64,000 nucleotides of DNA from Azospirillum thiophilum (GCF_001305595.1 NZ_CP012403.1:270501-334500), one strand, 5' to 3'. Shown: positions 54,052 through 63,623, counted from the stretch's first letter. Notes: generated from the letters alone by a model not told the origin. A program made the numbers and translations.

Positions 54052-55650
54052 TCACTTCAGGTCGACGCCTTCGAAGCGATGGATGCCGAACGGATCCATC
54101 TTGTAGCCGACGACATTCTTGGCGAGCCCCATGTAGACCACCGAATGGGCGATGGTGTACCAGGGCGCCTCTTCCTTGAAGATGACCTGGGACTGTTCGT
54201 AAAGCTTGGTGCGCGCGGCGATGTCGGTGGTGCGCTTGGCCTGGACGACGAGGTCGTCGAACTCCTTGTTGCACCATTTGGACAGGTTGTTGCCGCCCGG
54301 ACGCGCCGCCTCGCAGCCCAGCAGGGTGTAGAGGAAGTTGTCGGGGTCGCCGTTGTCGCCGGTCCAGCCGAGCATGCCCATCTGGTGCTCGCCCTGCTGC
54401 ATCCGCTTGCGGTATTCACCCCACTCGTACTGCACGATCTTCGCCTTGACGCCGACCTTGGCCAGATCGGCCTGCATCATCTCGGCGATGCGCTTGGCGT
54501 TGGGGTTGTAGGGACGCTGCACCGGCATCGCCCACAGGTCGGTCTCGAAGCCGTTGGGATATCCCGCATCGGCCAGCAGCTTCTTCGCCCGCTCGACGTC
54601 GTACGGATAATCCTCGATCGCGGTGTTGTACGACCACATGGTCGGCGGGATCGGGTTCTTGGCCGGGACGCCGGCGGCCTGATAGACCGCGGCGACCATC
54701 GCCTTCTTGTCCATCGCCATGCTGACGGCGCGGCGGACGCGCACGTCGTCGAACGGCTTCTTGGTCACGTTGAAGGAGACGTAGCCGACGTTCAGGCCTT
54801 CCTGCTCCTGCACGACGATCGAGCCGTCCTTCTTCATCGAGTCGATGTCGGCCGGGTTCGGATAGGGCATGACCTGGCATTCGCCGGCCTTCAGCTTGGC
54901 CAGCCGGACCGCCGCGTCGGGCGTGATCGCGAAGACGAGGTTGTCGAGCGGCTGCTTGCCGCCCCAATACTGCTCGAATGCCTTGTAGCGGACGACGGCG
55001 TCCTTCTGGTAGGCGACGAACTGGAAGGGGCCGGTGCCGACCGGCACCTGGTCGATCTTCTCGGGCGTGCCCTTCTTCAGCAGCATCGCGCCGTATTCGG
55101 CCGACATGATCGGCGCGAACGGCATGGCGAGGTTGGCCAGGAACGGCGCCTCGACCGCGTTCAACGTGAACCTGACCGTCAGGTCGTCCACCTTCTCGAT
55201 CGACTTCAACAGCTTGGGCATCGCCATGTCGTTGAAGTAGTCGTAGGCGCCGCCGGAGATCTTGTGGAAGGGATTGTCCTGCTTCCACTGGCGCTCGAAC
55301 GAGAAGATGACGTCATCGGCGTTGGCGTCGCGCGTCGGCTTGAAGTCGCCGACGCTGTGCCACTTGGCACCGGCACGCAGCTTGAAGGTGTAGACCAGCC
55401 CGTCGTCGGAGATGGTCCAGGATTCCGCCAGGCCTGGAATGACCTTGGTTCCGCCATGCTCGAACTGGACGAGGTTGTTGTAGACCGGGAGAGCCACGTC
55501 GAAGCTGGTGCCGGTCGTATTCAACATCGGGTTGAAGTTTTCGGGGCTTCCCTCGGAGCAATAAACAAGGGTCTTCGCCGCCTGGGCCGGCGCCGACAGC
55601 GCCAGCGCCGCGGCCATACCAAGCCCGGCACCCAGCAGGATGCGCTTCAT
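54052..55650 (-). CDS. dppA: Dipeptide-binding protein DppA
   Basis: 532 residues. The signal peptide LLGAGLGMAAALALSAPAQA is followed by KTLVYCSEGSPENFNPMLN, the DppA hallmark. VIPGLAESWTISDDGLVYTF and GDNGDPDNFLYTLLGC are also family patterns of periplasmic peptide-binding proteins; some relatives bind haem or delta-aminolevulinate. The ATG at 55650 is preceded by GGGAGG. It is the first gene of dppABCDF. Confidence 0.94.
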   Translation of the reverse strand: MKRILLGAGLGMAAALALSAPAQAAKTLVYCSEGSPENFNPMLNTTGTSFDVALPVYNNLVQFEHGGTKVIPGLAESWTISDDGLVYTFKLRAGAKWHSVGDFKPTRDANADDVIFSFERQWKQDNPFHKISGGAYDYFNDMAMPKLLKSIEKVDDLTVRFTLNAVEAPFLANLAMPFAPIMSAEYGAMLLKKGTPEKIDQVPVGTGPFQFVAYQKDAVVRYKAFEQYWGGKQPLDNLVFAITPDAAVRLAKLKAGECQVMPYPNPADIDSMKKDGSIVVQEQEGLNVGYVSFNVTKKPFDDVRVRRAVSMAMDKKAMVAAVYQAAGVPAKNPIPPTMWSYNTAIEDYPYDVERAKKLLADAGYPNGFETDLWAMPVQRPYNPNAKRIAEMMQADLAKVGVKAKIVQYEWGEYRKRMQQGEHQMGMLGWTGDNGDPDNFLYTLLGCEAARPGGNNLSKWCNKEFDDLVVQAKRTTDIAARTKLYEQSQVIFKEEAPWYTIAHSVVYMGLAKNVVGYKMDPFGIHRFEGVDLK

Positions 55651-56011
55651 TCGTCTTGCCTCCCGATTTCGGTTGAGCGTAGAGAAAATTTGCCAGAACG
55701 CCTTTGGAAATAGCGTCGTCATTTGGCGCGTGCCGATGGCACCTGTCAACGCCTACATGCATACGTGGCTATACCGTAGCGCAGAGCATCTTTTGGCGCG
55801 CCGATCCGTTTGCAGGACGGCTTTTCAGCGCCGGAAAACGAAACAGTTGCAAATCCAACCATCCGGTTGACCGAACCGGCAGCTTGCTTACCTTGCGAAT
55901 CAGGACGCCGGACGGCTGCCATGCACACCCGCCATGAAGGCCGGTCGCCGGCCGCATGCTAGGCTGGGTTGCAGCCTTTGCGGAACCACCCTTTCGGACA
56001 CCGATCCAGCG
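55651..56011. other. Intergenic region between divergent dppA and EamA gene
   Basis: No gene is supported in these 361 bp. It is more AT-rich than its surroundings near 55680-55880 and should contain the dpp promoter. I see no clear operator dyad. Confidence 0.6.
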
Positions 56012-56962
56012 ATGCCGCTTCCCACATTGCCGCTTTCCCTGCGTTCCGGTCCGCTGGCCGCCTACGGCCTCTATCTGGTCGGATCGGCGCTGATGGCTGC
56101 GAATCCGGTGATCGGCCGGGCGGTCGCGCATGTGGTGCCGCCGATCGGAATGGCCTTCTGGCGCTGGCTGGTCGCCTTCCTGATCGTCCTGCCCTTCGCC
56201 CTGCCCGGCCTGCTGGCCCATCGCCACCGGTTGAGGCGGCAGTGGCGGCATTACCTGCTGCTCGGCGTGCTGGGCCAGGGGATTTCCGGCGCCATCGTCT
56301 ATTACGGGCTGGAGCGCACCAGCGCCACCAATGCCAGCCTGATCTACGCCACCAGCCCGGCGATGATCCTGGCGCTCGCCGCCGTCTGGCTGGGCGACGC
56401 CATCCGGCCGCGGCAGGTGATCGGACTCCTGCTGGCGATGGCCGGCGTGCTGGCGATCCTGACCCGCGGCGACGTCGAGGCGCTGCTGCACCTGTCCTTC
56501 AATGTCGGCGACCTGCTGGTGCTGGCCGGGGCGGTGTCCTGGGCGGTCTACACCATCCTGCTGCGGCAATCGGGCACGCCCCTGCCGGTGGTCACCGCCT
56601 TCGCCGCCAACGCGTTCGCCGGAGTCCTGGTGCTGGCGCCCTTCTATGCCTGGGAGACCATCGCGGTGCGGCCGGTCCCCGTCTCGGCCTCCACCATCCT
56701 GTCGATCGTCGCGGTCGCGCTGTTCGCCTCGGTCCTGGCGCTGCTCACCTACCAGAAGACCATCGCCATGATGGGCGCCGCGCGCGCCTCCACCGCGCTG
56801 TACGTGTCGCCGCTGTGGGCCGCGCTGGCCTCCTGGCTGCTGCTGGCCGAGCCGTTGCAGGGCTTCCACCTGATCGGCGTGCTGCTGGTCCTGCCGGGGG
56901 TGATGCTGGCCACGCTGCCCGCCCGCAAGCCGGCGGCGGTAGCCGCGGCGGAAACCGCCTGA
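56012..56962 (+). CDS. EamA/DMT-family transporter
   Basis: 316 residues with ten membrane helices in two EamA repeats: the first around GMAFWRWLVAFLIVLPFALP and NASLIYATSPAMILALAAVW, the second around LVLAGAVSWAVYTILLRQSG and ASTALYVSPLWAALASWLLL. Members export amino acids or other metabolites. The ATG at 56012 is chosen over an open frame starting 78 bp earlier because the first helix follows it directly. Confidence 0.88.
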   Translation: MPLPTLPLSLRSGPLAAYGLYLVGSALMAANPVIGRAVAHVVPPIGMAFWRWLVAFLIVLPFALPGLLAHRHRLRRQWRHYLLLGVLGQGISGAIVYYGLERTSATNASLIYATSPAMILALAAVWLGDAIRPRQVIGLLLAMAGVLAILTRGDVEALLHLSFNVGDLLVLAGAVSWAVYTILLRQSGTPLPVVTAFAANAFAGVLVLAPFYAWETIAVRPVPVSASTILSIVAVALFASVLALLTYQKTIAMMGAARASTALYVSPLWAALASWLLLAEPLQGFHLIGVLLVLPGVMLATLPARKPAAVAAAETA

Positions 56963-57061
56963 CCGGCCGCCCGGCCCGCGGTTCGCGCAAGGCGTCGTCT
57001 TGATCGGAACCGCCGGCCGGCCCATCTTGGCCCAACCCATGGTGCCGGTGCGAATTCACGA

Positions 57062-57961
57062 ATGACCGAGACGTCCCCCACCCGACTTGTTCTCTGTGCC
57101 GACGATTACGGGCTGGCACCCGGAGTCGATGCCGCCATCCGCGACCTGATCGCCGCCGGCCGGCTGACCGCGACGTCGGTCATGAGCCTCTGCCCGCACT
57201 GGCGCCCCGACGCGGCGGCGTTGCGCGAGCTGAAGGACAAGGCCGATGTCGGGTTGCATTTCACCCTGACCGACCAGCCACCGCTGGGGCCGATGCCGCT
57301 CCTCGCCCCCAACGGGCGGTTGCCGCCGTTGGGGCGGCTGATGGGCTGGGCCTATCGCGGGAAACTGAACGGCGCCGCCGTCCGCGCCGAAATCCGTGCC
57401 GAACTGTCGCGCCAGCTCGACGCCTTCACCCAGTCCTGGGGCGGACCGCCGGACCACATCGACGGCCACCAGCATGTCCACCAGCTGCCCGGAATCCGCG
57501 AGGCGGTGGTGGACGCGCTTGCCGCCCTGAACAGCGCATTGCCCGGCGCCCCGGCCGGCGCCTATGTCCGGCTGTGCGGCGAGCCGGTGGCCGCGATCCT
57601 GCGGCGTGGCGTCGCGGTGCCGAAGACGCTGCTGATCGGCGGGCTCGGCGGCGGATTGACCCGCATGGCGCGGGCGCGCGGCATTCCCGCAAACAGCCGC
57701 TTCGCCGGGGTCTACGACTTCGCCGGCAAGCGTCCCTTCGCCGAACTGATGCCGCGCTTCCTCGACGGGCTGGATGGCGGATCGGGCAGCCGTCCCCTGA
57801 TCATGGTCCACCCCGGCCTTCCCGACGCCGAACTGCGCCGCGTCGACAGCCTGGTCGAGCCACGGCGGGCGGAATACGATTATCTGCGCGGACCGGAGTT
57901 CGCCGCCCTGCTGGAGCGGCGCGCCATCCGGCTGACCCGCTTCGCCGGCTTCGCCCTGTAA
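57062..57961 (+). CDS. YdjC/ChbG-family carbohydrate deacetylase
   Basis: 299 residues. The metal and catalytic motifs are VLCADDYGLAPGVD, VGLHFTLTDQPP and HIDGHQHVHQLPGI. YdjC enzymes remove acetyl groups from N-acetylated sugars; HpnK homologues in hopanoid clusters are close relatives, but no hopanoid gene is near. It lies 99 bp after the EamA gene on the same strand and converges on the CoA ligase gene. Confidence 0.88.
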   Translation: MTETSPTRLVLCADDYGLAPGVDAAIRDLIAAGRLTATSVMSLCPHWRPDAAALRELKDKADVGLHFTLTDQPPLGPMPLLAPNGRLPPLGRLMGWAYRGKLNGAAVRAEIRAELSRQLDAFTQSWGGPPDHIDGHQHVHQLPGIREAVVDALAALNSALPGAPAGAYVRLCGEPVAAILRRGVAVPKTLLIGGLGGGLTRMARARGIPANSRFAGVYDFAGKRPFAELMPRFLDGLDGGSGSRPLIMVHPGLPDAELRRVDSLVEPRRAEYDYLRGPEFAALLERRAIRLTRFAGFAL

Positions 57962-57974
57962 CGCTTATCCGGCG

Positions 57975-59621
57975 TTATCCAACCTCGTCCGGCTGCCACG
58001 CGCGGCGGCGCAGCTTGAAGCGCTGGACCTTGCCGGTTTCCGTCCGCGGCAGGGCATCGAGGAACTCGATCGCGCGCGGGTACTTGTAGGGAGCGATGTG
58101 CTCCTTGACGTAGCTCTGGAGCTCTTCCGCCAGACGCTCGTCGGGGTACAGCCCGTCGCGCAGCACGACGAACGCCTTGGGAATCGTCCCGCGCACGGGA
58201 TCGGGAGCGGCGATCACCGCGCATTCCTGCACCGCCTCGTGCGCCAGCAGGATGTTCTCGACCTCCAGCCCGGAGATCTTGTAGCCGGCCGAGACGATCA
58301 GGTCGTCGGTGCGGGCGTGGTACCAGAAGAAGCCGTCCTCATCGACGTGGAAGGCGTCGCCGGTCAGGTTCCAGCCCTGCTGGACATAGCTTTCCTGCCG
58401 CGGGTCGTCGAGATAGAGGCAGCCGGTCGCGCCGCGCACCGCCAGCCGGCCGACCTGCCCCGGCGGCAGCTTGCGGAACTGGTCGTCGACCACCATCGCC
58501 TCGTAGCCCGGCACCGGCTTGCCGGTGGAGCCGGGACGGACGTCGCCGGGCACCGCATGCAGCACGGCGTTCAACAGTTCGGTGGTGCCCAGGCTGTCGA
58601 GGATCTCCAGCCCGGTGGCGTCGCGCCAGCCCTCGAAGGTCTGCTGCGGCAGCGGCTCGCCGGCAGACACGCACAGCCGCAGGGAGCGCAGTCCGTCCGC
58701 CAGCACCGGATCCGCGGCCATCCGGCCGATCATGCCGCGATAGACGGTGGGCACGGTGAACATCACCGTCGCCCTGTGCCGGGCCGCCGCCTCCAGCAGC
58801 CGGTCGGCGGTCCCGCGCTCCAGCAGGATGACCGAGGCGCCGATGCGCAGCGGGAACAGCAGCAGCCCGCCCAGCCCATAGGCGAAGGCCAGCGTCGGCG
58901 AGCCGCAGAACACGTCGTCCGCCTGCGTTCCCAGCGCCGAGCGCGGCGACAGATCGGCGATCGCCAGCAGGTGGCGATGCAGATGGGCCGCCGCCTTGGG
59001 CGTGCCGGTGGTGCCGGAGGTGAAGGCGATCAGCGCCACGTCGTCGGCCGCGGTGTCCGCCGCCTCGAATCCGGCCGGCTTGGTGGCGATGCGGTGCTCC
59101 AGCTCGCCGTCGCGGAAGCCGACGATGCGCAGCGAGGGCAGCGCCGCCTCCTCCAGATCGTCGAGGAAATGGGTGTCGCACAGCGCCATGTCGATCCGGG
59201 CGCGCGTCAGCACGTCGGCCAGCTCCGGCGCGCGCAGCAGCGGCATGGTCGGCACCAGCACGCCGCCGGCCTTGATCACCGCCAGCCAGCAGGCGGCCAG
59301 CATCGGGGTGTTCGGCCCGCGCAGCAGCACGCGGTTCCCGGTGACCAGCCCGTAATCCTCGGTCAGCACACGGGCGATGCGGTCGACGGTGTCGCGCATC
59401 CGGCCATAGCTCCACACCGTGCCGTCGCCGCCGATCAGACAGGGGCTGTCGTCCCGGCCGCGGTCGCGCCAGCCGTCGATCAGGGCGGAGACGGCGTTGA
59501 GGCGTTCGGGATACCGGAGTTCGGGGCGGTCGAGAATGAGGTCGGGGCGCTGCGACGGGGCCGGCAGCCGGTCGCGGGTGAAGCTGTCCAGATGTCCGGA
59601 TCGTGCCCCGGCTGTCGTCAT
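57975..59621 (-). CDS. Benzoate/2-aminobenzoate-type CoA ligase (AMP-forming)
   Basis: 548 residues, ANL superfamily. The P-loop is LIAFTSGTTGTPKAAAH, followed by SLGTTELLNAVLH, NLTGDAFHVDEDGFFWYHAR and the catalytic Lys in LPRTETGKVQRFKL. The DDLIVSAGYKISGLEVE hinge and overall order match aromatic-acid ligases of the benzoate/2-aminobenzoate group. The substrate is inferred only. The ATG at 59621 is preferred to the upstream open frame. It is alone; no aromatic-degradation genes are adjacent. Confidence 0.85.
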   Translation of the reverse strand: MTTAGARSGHLDSFTRDRLPAPSQRPDLILDRPELRYPERLNAVSALIDGWRDRGRDDSPCLIGGDGTVWSYGRMRDTVDRIARVLTEDYGLVTGNRVLLRGPNTPMLAACWLAVIKAGGVLVPTMPLLRAPELADVLTRARIDMALCDTHFLDDLEEAALPSLRIVGFRDGELEHRIATKPAGFEAADTAADDVALIAFTSGTTGTPKAAAHLHRHLLAIADLSPRSALGTQADDVFCGSPTLAFAYGLGGLLLFPLRIGASVILLERGTADRLLEAAARHRATVMFTVPTVYRGMIGRMAADPVLADGLRSLRLCVSAGEPLPQQTFEGWRDATGLEILDSLGTTELLNAVLHAVPGDVRPGSTGKPVPGYEAMVVDDQFRKLPPGQVGRLAVRGATGCLYLDDPRQESYVQQGWNLTGDAFHVDEDGFFWYHARTDDLIVSAGYKISGLEVENILLAHEAVQECAVIAAPDPVRGTIPKAFVVLRDGLYPDERLAEELQSYVKEHIAPYKYPRAIEFLDALPRTETGKVQRFKLRRRAWQPDEVG

Positions 59622-59974
59622 GCGCTGCGATGCCTCCCCCCGTTGCAGGACGGGAAGAGCGGGGCCGGCGTGATCGGTGGGCGGCCCGGGCCGCCACACG
59701 CGCGGTTCAGACACGGCCATGCCATCGGCCGGCGCGAATGCGCAACCTTTCATGGGCAATGCTCCATTTCCCCCCGCAGAGGACGCAAGACCACGCCTCC
59801 GTCTTATTTTTTATGATCCGACTATAGTGCCGGGGAGCGCCTGTGAGCCATGCAACGAACGAATGGTTGGCACACCATCAATCGCCATTTCTGCCGGGAC
59901 AAGTGACTGAAAACGCCTGTTTTTCGTTGGTAAGACGCACGATTTGGAACGAAAGTATGGGGCCCCTCGCCCGG
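59622..59974. other. Intergenic region upstream of the CoA ligase gene
   Basis: These 353 bp contain no supported gene. The stretch around 59800-59960 is AT-rich and likely holds the ligase promoter on the minus strand. No dyad convincing enough to call an operator was seen. Confidence 0.55.
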
Positions 59975-60511
59975 CTACTGCCCGTTTTGCAGATACAGGT
60001 CGATCTCGCCCTGTTCCATCACATGGGCGGTGCCGTGGATGATGCCGTTGGCCACCTGGATGATGCGGTGGATCATGGCGACGGAGGTCTGGCAATCCAG
60101 CCGCAGCTTGTCCGGGTCGCCGCTGTCGATGTCGGTTCCGATCCGCTCCAGCGTGTGGGCGATCACCTGATGGGCCTGGACGATGGTGTCCTCGAACGGC
60201 CGGCGGAATTTCGACGGCACATGCCCATAGGCCTCGATCGCCAGTTCCTTGTCGGAGAAGCCGCTGTCGCGGAAATGCTCGGCATAGCTCTTGGGCTGCC
60301 AGATGCGGCATTCCTCCAGCATGTCCGGCATGTCCGGGATCATCTCGATCAGCATCACGATTTCGTTGAAGTGATTGAGATAATCGGTGGCGAGCAGAGT
60401 CTTTTCGGAGATGTTCGTGCCGCGCACGCGCTCCCGCCACCGGCCATAGTCGGCCAGTTCATCCGGCGGAACGCCATCCATCAGGGACCGATCCAACTCT
60501 TGGTCTTCCAT
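59975..60511 (-). CDS. Hypothetical helical protein, possibly CtrA-regulated
   Basis: 178 residues, unrecognised, predicted mostly helical and acidic, without membrane segments or signal peptide. Its regular codon use and conserved-looking segments (LATDYLNHFNEIVMLIEMIP, HRIIQVANGIIHGTAHVM) indicate a real gene. A perfect TTAA-N7-TTAA box lies 113 bp upstream of its start, so control by CtrA is a plausible inference. Confidence 0.7.
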   Translation of the reverse strand: MEDQELDRSLMDGVPPDELADYGRWRERVRGTNISEKTLLATDYLNHFNEIVMLIEMIPDMPDMLEECRIWQPKSYAEHFRDSGFSDKELAIEAYGHVPSKFRRPFEDTIVQAHQVIAHTLERIGTDIDSGDPDKLRLDCQTSVAMIHRIIQVANGIIHGTAHVMEQGEIDLYLQNGQ

Positions 60512-60623
60512 GCGCGAACCCGGTCACGATGCGGCAATCGGCGTCAAGCCCGAAAGGTTGGACCGGCAGGGGCCGGCCAGCCTTCCATAACCGACGACAC
60601 GGTCCAACCGTGAGCCGATGTCC

Positions 60624-60638
60624 TTAACGTCGGATTAA
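60624..60638. promoter_or_regulatory. Perfect CtrA box TTAA-N7-TTAA
   Basis: Both half sites are intact with a 7-bp spacer. In DNA this GC-rich such a match is unlikely by chance. It lies 113 bp upstream of the 178-residue hypothetical gene on the minus strand. Confidence 0.5.
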
Positions 60639-60805
60639 GCGCGATGCAAGGGGCGCACGCAGCCACGGGGGCAGATTTGCCCGAACACGGATGGCCGGCC
60701 GGACCGGCACCGTCGTTCGACCGGACTTCCGTCGGGCCGAGCTGCGTCTGCGCACCATCGCCGACCCCGGGTGGGAGAGGTTCGGACGCAATGCCGGACA
60801 AGAAA

Positions 60806-60839
60806 ATGCGCGCCGGCATGGGGGATAGCCGGCGCGCAT
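60806..60839 (-). terminator. Perfect 12-bp hairpin with T-rich tail on the minus strand
   Basis: ATGCGCGCCGGC and GCCGGCGCGCAT pair completely around a 10-base loop. Read leftwards, the hairpin is followed by TTTTCTTGT. It looks like an intrinsic terminator, yet no gene to the right on that strand is evident. Confidence 0.55.
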
Positions 60840-61278
60840 GAGGATCGGGAACACTCGCCTCGCCCTCGCACAGTCATCGGCACAGCCAATGGCCGGAGGG
60901 CAATGTCAGAGTAGGTTTGTAAGTCTTTCCGAAGGGTTAAGAATACCCTTCCGGCATCCCCTATGCCAGGATGGTCATAGGCCGGGCCTCGGCAGTCCGG
61001 GGGATGGTCCGGCCGACTCGCATACCATGCATAGAGAGTAATCCTTTATCGGTATCTCGAATAAATCTTTCGGGTTCACTCCCGTTAGGCCGTGAACTGC
61101 GCCATATGATTTGGACTGTTGCAGGTCCGAATGCGCCACTCTGCTGATCGGAGCAGCGTCGGCAACGTCGCGACCTTCGGCGGGACCGCCCGGCGCAGCG
61201 ACCGCATCCGGATCCCCGGGGCGGCTTCGCCGGAAGGAATGTCAGGAACACGCGCCGCAGAAAGGCACGGGGAGAGAG

Positions 61279-62082
61279 ATGGAGCAGTACACCGGTCATT
61301 TCATGCAGCACTTGCCCTACCTGCGCCGTTACGCCCGGGCATTGACCGGGACGAACGGGCGCGGGGACGCCTTGGTCACCCGCACCCTGGAGTGGTATCT
61401 GGAAGCCGAAGAGGCGGAAACCGGAGGGAACGACGACCTGTCGCGCGGCGCGCTCTACCGCCATCTGAACGAGCTTCAGGACAAGGAAGGCGCCGCCCCC
61501 GCGGTCGCCCCCTATCATCCGGTCGAATCCGCGCTGATGACGCTGGACGAGACCGACCGGCGGCTCTACCTGCTGGTCAACCTGGAGGATCTGCCGGTCG
61601 GCGATGCCGCCGCCGTCCTGGGCATCGCGCCGGAAAACGCGATGGAGCGGCTGACCCATGCCCGCGAGCGTGTCCGTGCCCGCCTGACCGCCACCATCCT
61701 GATCGTCGAGGACGATGCGATCATCGCCTATGATCTGGCGGAAACGGTGCGCGGCATGGGCCACATCGTCTGCGGCAACGCGGCGACGATGGACGAGGCG
61801 CTGGCCCTGGCGGCCGAGCACCGGCCGACGCTGGCCCTGATGGACATCCGTCTGGCCGACGGCGACAACGGGCTGGAGGTGGCGCGCGAACTGCGGGCCC
61901 GCCGTTTCCTGCCGGTGATCTTCGTCACCGCCTTCCCCGACGATCTGGCCAAGCACGGGTTGGAACATCTGGGGCCGGTGATTCCGAAGCCCTTCACCCG
62001 CGACCAGATCGAACAGGCGATCACGCGCGCGGTGTTCATGCCGCAGCCGGAAGACGCCCGCGAGACGGCGCAGCCCCATTGA
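61279..62082 (+). CDS. phyR: General stress response regulator PhyR
   Basis: 267 residues. The N-terminal half is a sigma-factor mimic (HLPYLRRYARALTGTNGRGD, then ALMTLDETDRRLYLLVNLEDL). The C-terminal half is a receiver with ILIVEDDAIIAYDLAETV, Asp189 in LMDIRLADGDNG, VTAFPDD and IPKPFTRDQIE. When phosphorylated, PhyR binds the anti-sigma factor NepR and frees EcfG. The ATG at 61279 follows GGGGAGAG. Neither nepR nor ecfG, its usual neighbours, is in the window. Confidence 0.93.
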   Translation: MEQYTGHFMQHLPYLRRYARALTGTNGRGDALVTRTLEWYLEAEEAETGGNDDLSRGALYRHLNELQDKEGAAPAVAPYHPVESALMTLDETDRRLYLLVNLEDLPVGDAAAVLGIAPENAMERLTHARERVRARLTATILIVEDDAIIAYDLAETVRGMGHIVCGNAATMDEALALAAEHRPTLALMDIRLADGDNGLEVARELRARRFLPVIFVTAFPDDLAKHGLEHLGPVIPKPFTRDQIEQAITRAVFMPQPEDARETAQPH

Positions 62083-62132
62083 GGGGCGGCGCCGCGCCCG
62101 CGGCCGGCTGGGAATTCAGCGCGAACAGCTGA

Positions 62133-62999
62133 TCAGCGGAAGACAACCGTCTTGCTGCCGTTCAGCAGCACGCGGTGTTCGACGTGGTAGCGCACGGCGC
62201 GGGCCAGCACGATGTTCTCGATGTCGCGCCCGATGGCCACCAGATCGTCGGGCGTCATCGTATGGTCGACGCGCTCGGCCTCCTGCTCGATGATCGGACC
62301 CTCGTCGAGGTTGGAGGTGACATAATGCGCGGTGGCGCCGATCAGCTTGACGCCGCGGGCATGCGCCTGGTGATAGGGCTTGGCCCCCTTGAAGCTGGGC
62401 AGGAAGCTGTGGTGGATGTTGATGACCCGCCCGGCCATCCGCTCGCACAGCGCGCCCGACAGCACCTGCATGTAGCGGGCGAGCACCACGAGGTCGACCC
62501 TCTCCTCGTCGACGATCTCCAGCAGGCGGGCCTCCTGCTGCGCCTTGTTGTCGGACCCGACCGGCAGATGGTGGAACGGAATGTTGTGCCAGGCCGCCAG
62601 CTGGTAGAAATCGCGGTGGTTGGAGACGATTGCCGGGATTTCGATCGGCAGGTAACCGGTGCGGTAGCGGTACAGCAGGTCGTTCAGACAATGGCCGAAC
62701 TTCGACACCATGATCAGCACGCGCGGCCGGCGGCGGGCGTCGTGGATCTTCCAGGTCATGGCGAAGCGTTCCGCCACCTGGGCGGCGAACTCGGCCTCCA
62801 ACTGCGCCTTGGACGGCCCGCCGTCGCTGCCGTTGAAGCTGACGCGCATGAAGAACAGGCCGGAGATGCGGTCGCCGAACTGGGCGCTGTCGATGATGTT
62901 GCAGCTCCGCTCCGCCAGGAAGCCGGACACCGCGAAGACGATGCCGACGGTGTCGGGGCAGGAAACGGTGAGGATATAGTCGGAGCCGGTCTCGGACAT
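62133..62999 (-). CDS. purU: Formyltetrahydrofolate deformylase PurU
   Basis: 288 residues. An N-terminal ACT domain (YILTVSCPDTVGIVFAVSGF) is followed by a formyl-transferase fold with NIHHSFLPSFKGAKPYHQA and the Asp of SNLDEGPIIEQ. The enzyme releases formate from 10-formyl-THF, balancing one-carbon and purine metabolism. The ATG at 62999 is chosen from the domain start. It converges on phyR. Confidence 0.95.
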   Translation of the reverse strand: MSETGSDYILTVSCPDTVGIVFAVSGFLAERSCNIIDSAQFGDRISGLFFMRVSFNGSDGGPSKAQLEAEFAAQVAERFAMTWKIHDARRRPRVLIMVSKFGHCLNDLLYRYRTGYLPIEIPAIVSNHRDFYQLAAWHNIPFHHLPVGSDNKAQQEARLLEIVDEERVDLVVLARYMQVLSGALCERMAGRVINIHHSFLPSFKGAKPYHQAHARGVKLIGATAHYVTSNLDEGPIIEQEAERVDHTMTPDDLVAIGRDIENIVLARAVRYHVEHRVLLNGSKTVVFR

Positions 63000-63204
63000 C
63001 GCGCATCCACCATGACGTACAGCATGAAAAGGGGGCTGCTTCCCTAGCACGAACGCCGCCATGTTGCACTTGCTTCATGAGCGGGTCCGGACATCAGGCG
63101 GCGCACGGTGCCCCGGCGGCCATACGCCGCGCTGGCGTCCGCCGTCCGGCGGTGCGACAATCGCCGGCAGCGGCAACGGTCGGCAAAAAGCAGGGCAGGC
63201 TCCC

Positions 63205-63591
63205 ATGGCATCCGGCGGCAAGGTCATCGGCGAATACACCAAGGGCAAGGTCGACAAGCTGCTGACGGCCGATGCGGCAGACAGCAGCCGCAGCCAGCGC
63301 ATCCGCCATTTCCTGGAAAACATGGATGCCGCGATCCTGGAGGCCAATTGCGAGGTCATCGGGCGCGAACTGCCCAACCTCAACCGGGACAGCTTCCTGC
63401 ACATGGCCGTGCGGGTGGCGGAATTGCGCGCCGACTATATCCGCGCCGGCCTGAAACTGTCGGAATCGCGCCATCCCGACCAGACGGCGGTCGCCAACCT
63501 GGCCCGCCTGCGGGCCGCCTATGAGGAAATGCTGGCCGTCTACGAAGCGGCCGAGCGCGTGATCGAGCGGGGCTACGCCAAGCTCGGGTGA
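63205..63591 (+). CDS. Hypothetical protein
   Basis: 128 residues, unrecognised, soluble and mostly helical: GEYTKGKVDKLLTADAADSS, RIRHFLENMDAAILEANCEV, then a long helix LRAAYEEMLAVYEAAERVIE. The ATG at 63205 is a reasonable start; an ftr-like CGGCAAAAAGC sits about 15 bp before it, probably by chance. It converges on the small coiled-coil gene. Confidence 0.7.
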   Translation: MASGGKVIGEYTKGKVDKLLTADAADSSRSQRIRHFLENMDAAILEANCEVIGRELPNLNRDSFLHMAVRVAELRADYIRAGLKLSESRHPDQTAVANLARLRAAYEEMLAVYEAAERVIERGYAKLG

Positions 63592-63623
63592 CAGGCGTCC
63601 GGCCGGGAAACAGGAGCCTGAAG

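Larger units (their letters stand above)
60512..61278. other. Gene-poor region between two divergent genes, with hairpins
   Basis: No credible gene of normal size is present in 767 bp. It contains the TTAA-N7-TTAA box (60624-60638), a 12-bp hairpin followed leftwards by a T-rich run (60806-60839), and the dyad GAAGGGT/ACCCTTC (60930-60950). A 23-codon minus-strand frame (61031-60961) is the only small one I noticed. A minus-strand small RNA ending at the hairpin is possible. Confidence 0.6.

Noticed and set aside
60544..61041. Small nepR-like gene next to phyR
   Set aside because: None of the short frames on either strand shows the NepR helix pattern.
63177..63196. ftr-like site before the 128-residue gene
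   Set aside because: Only one copy (CGGCAAAAAGC) and too close to the start codon; probably chance.
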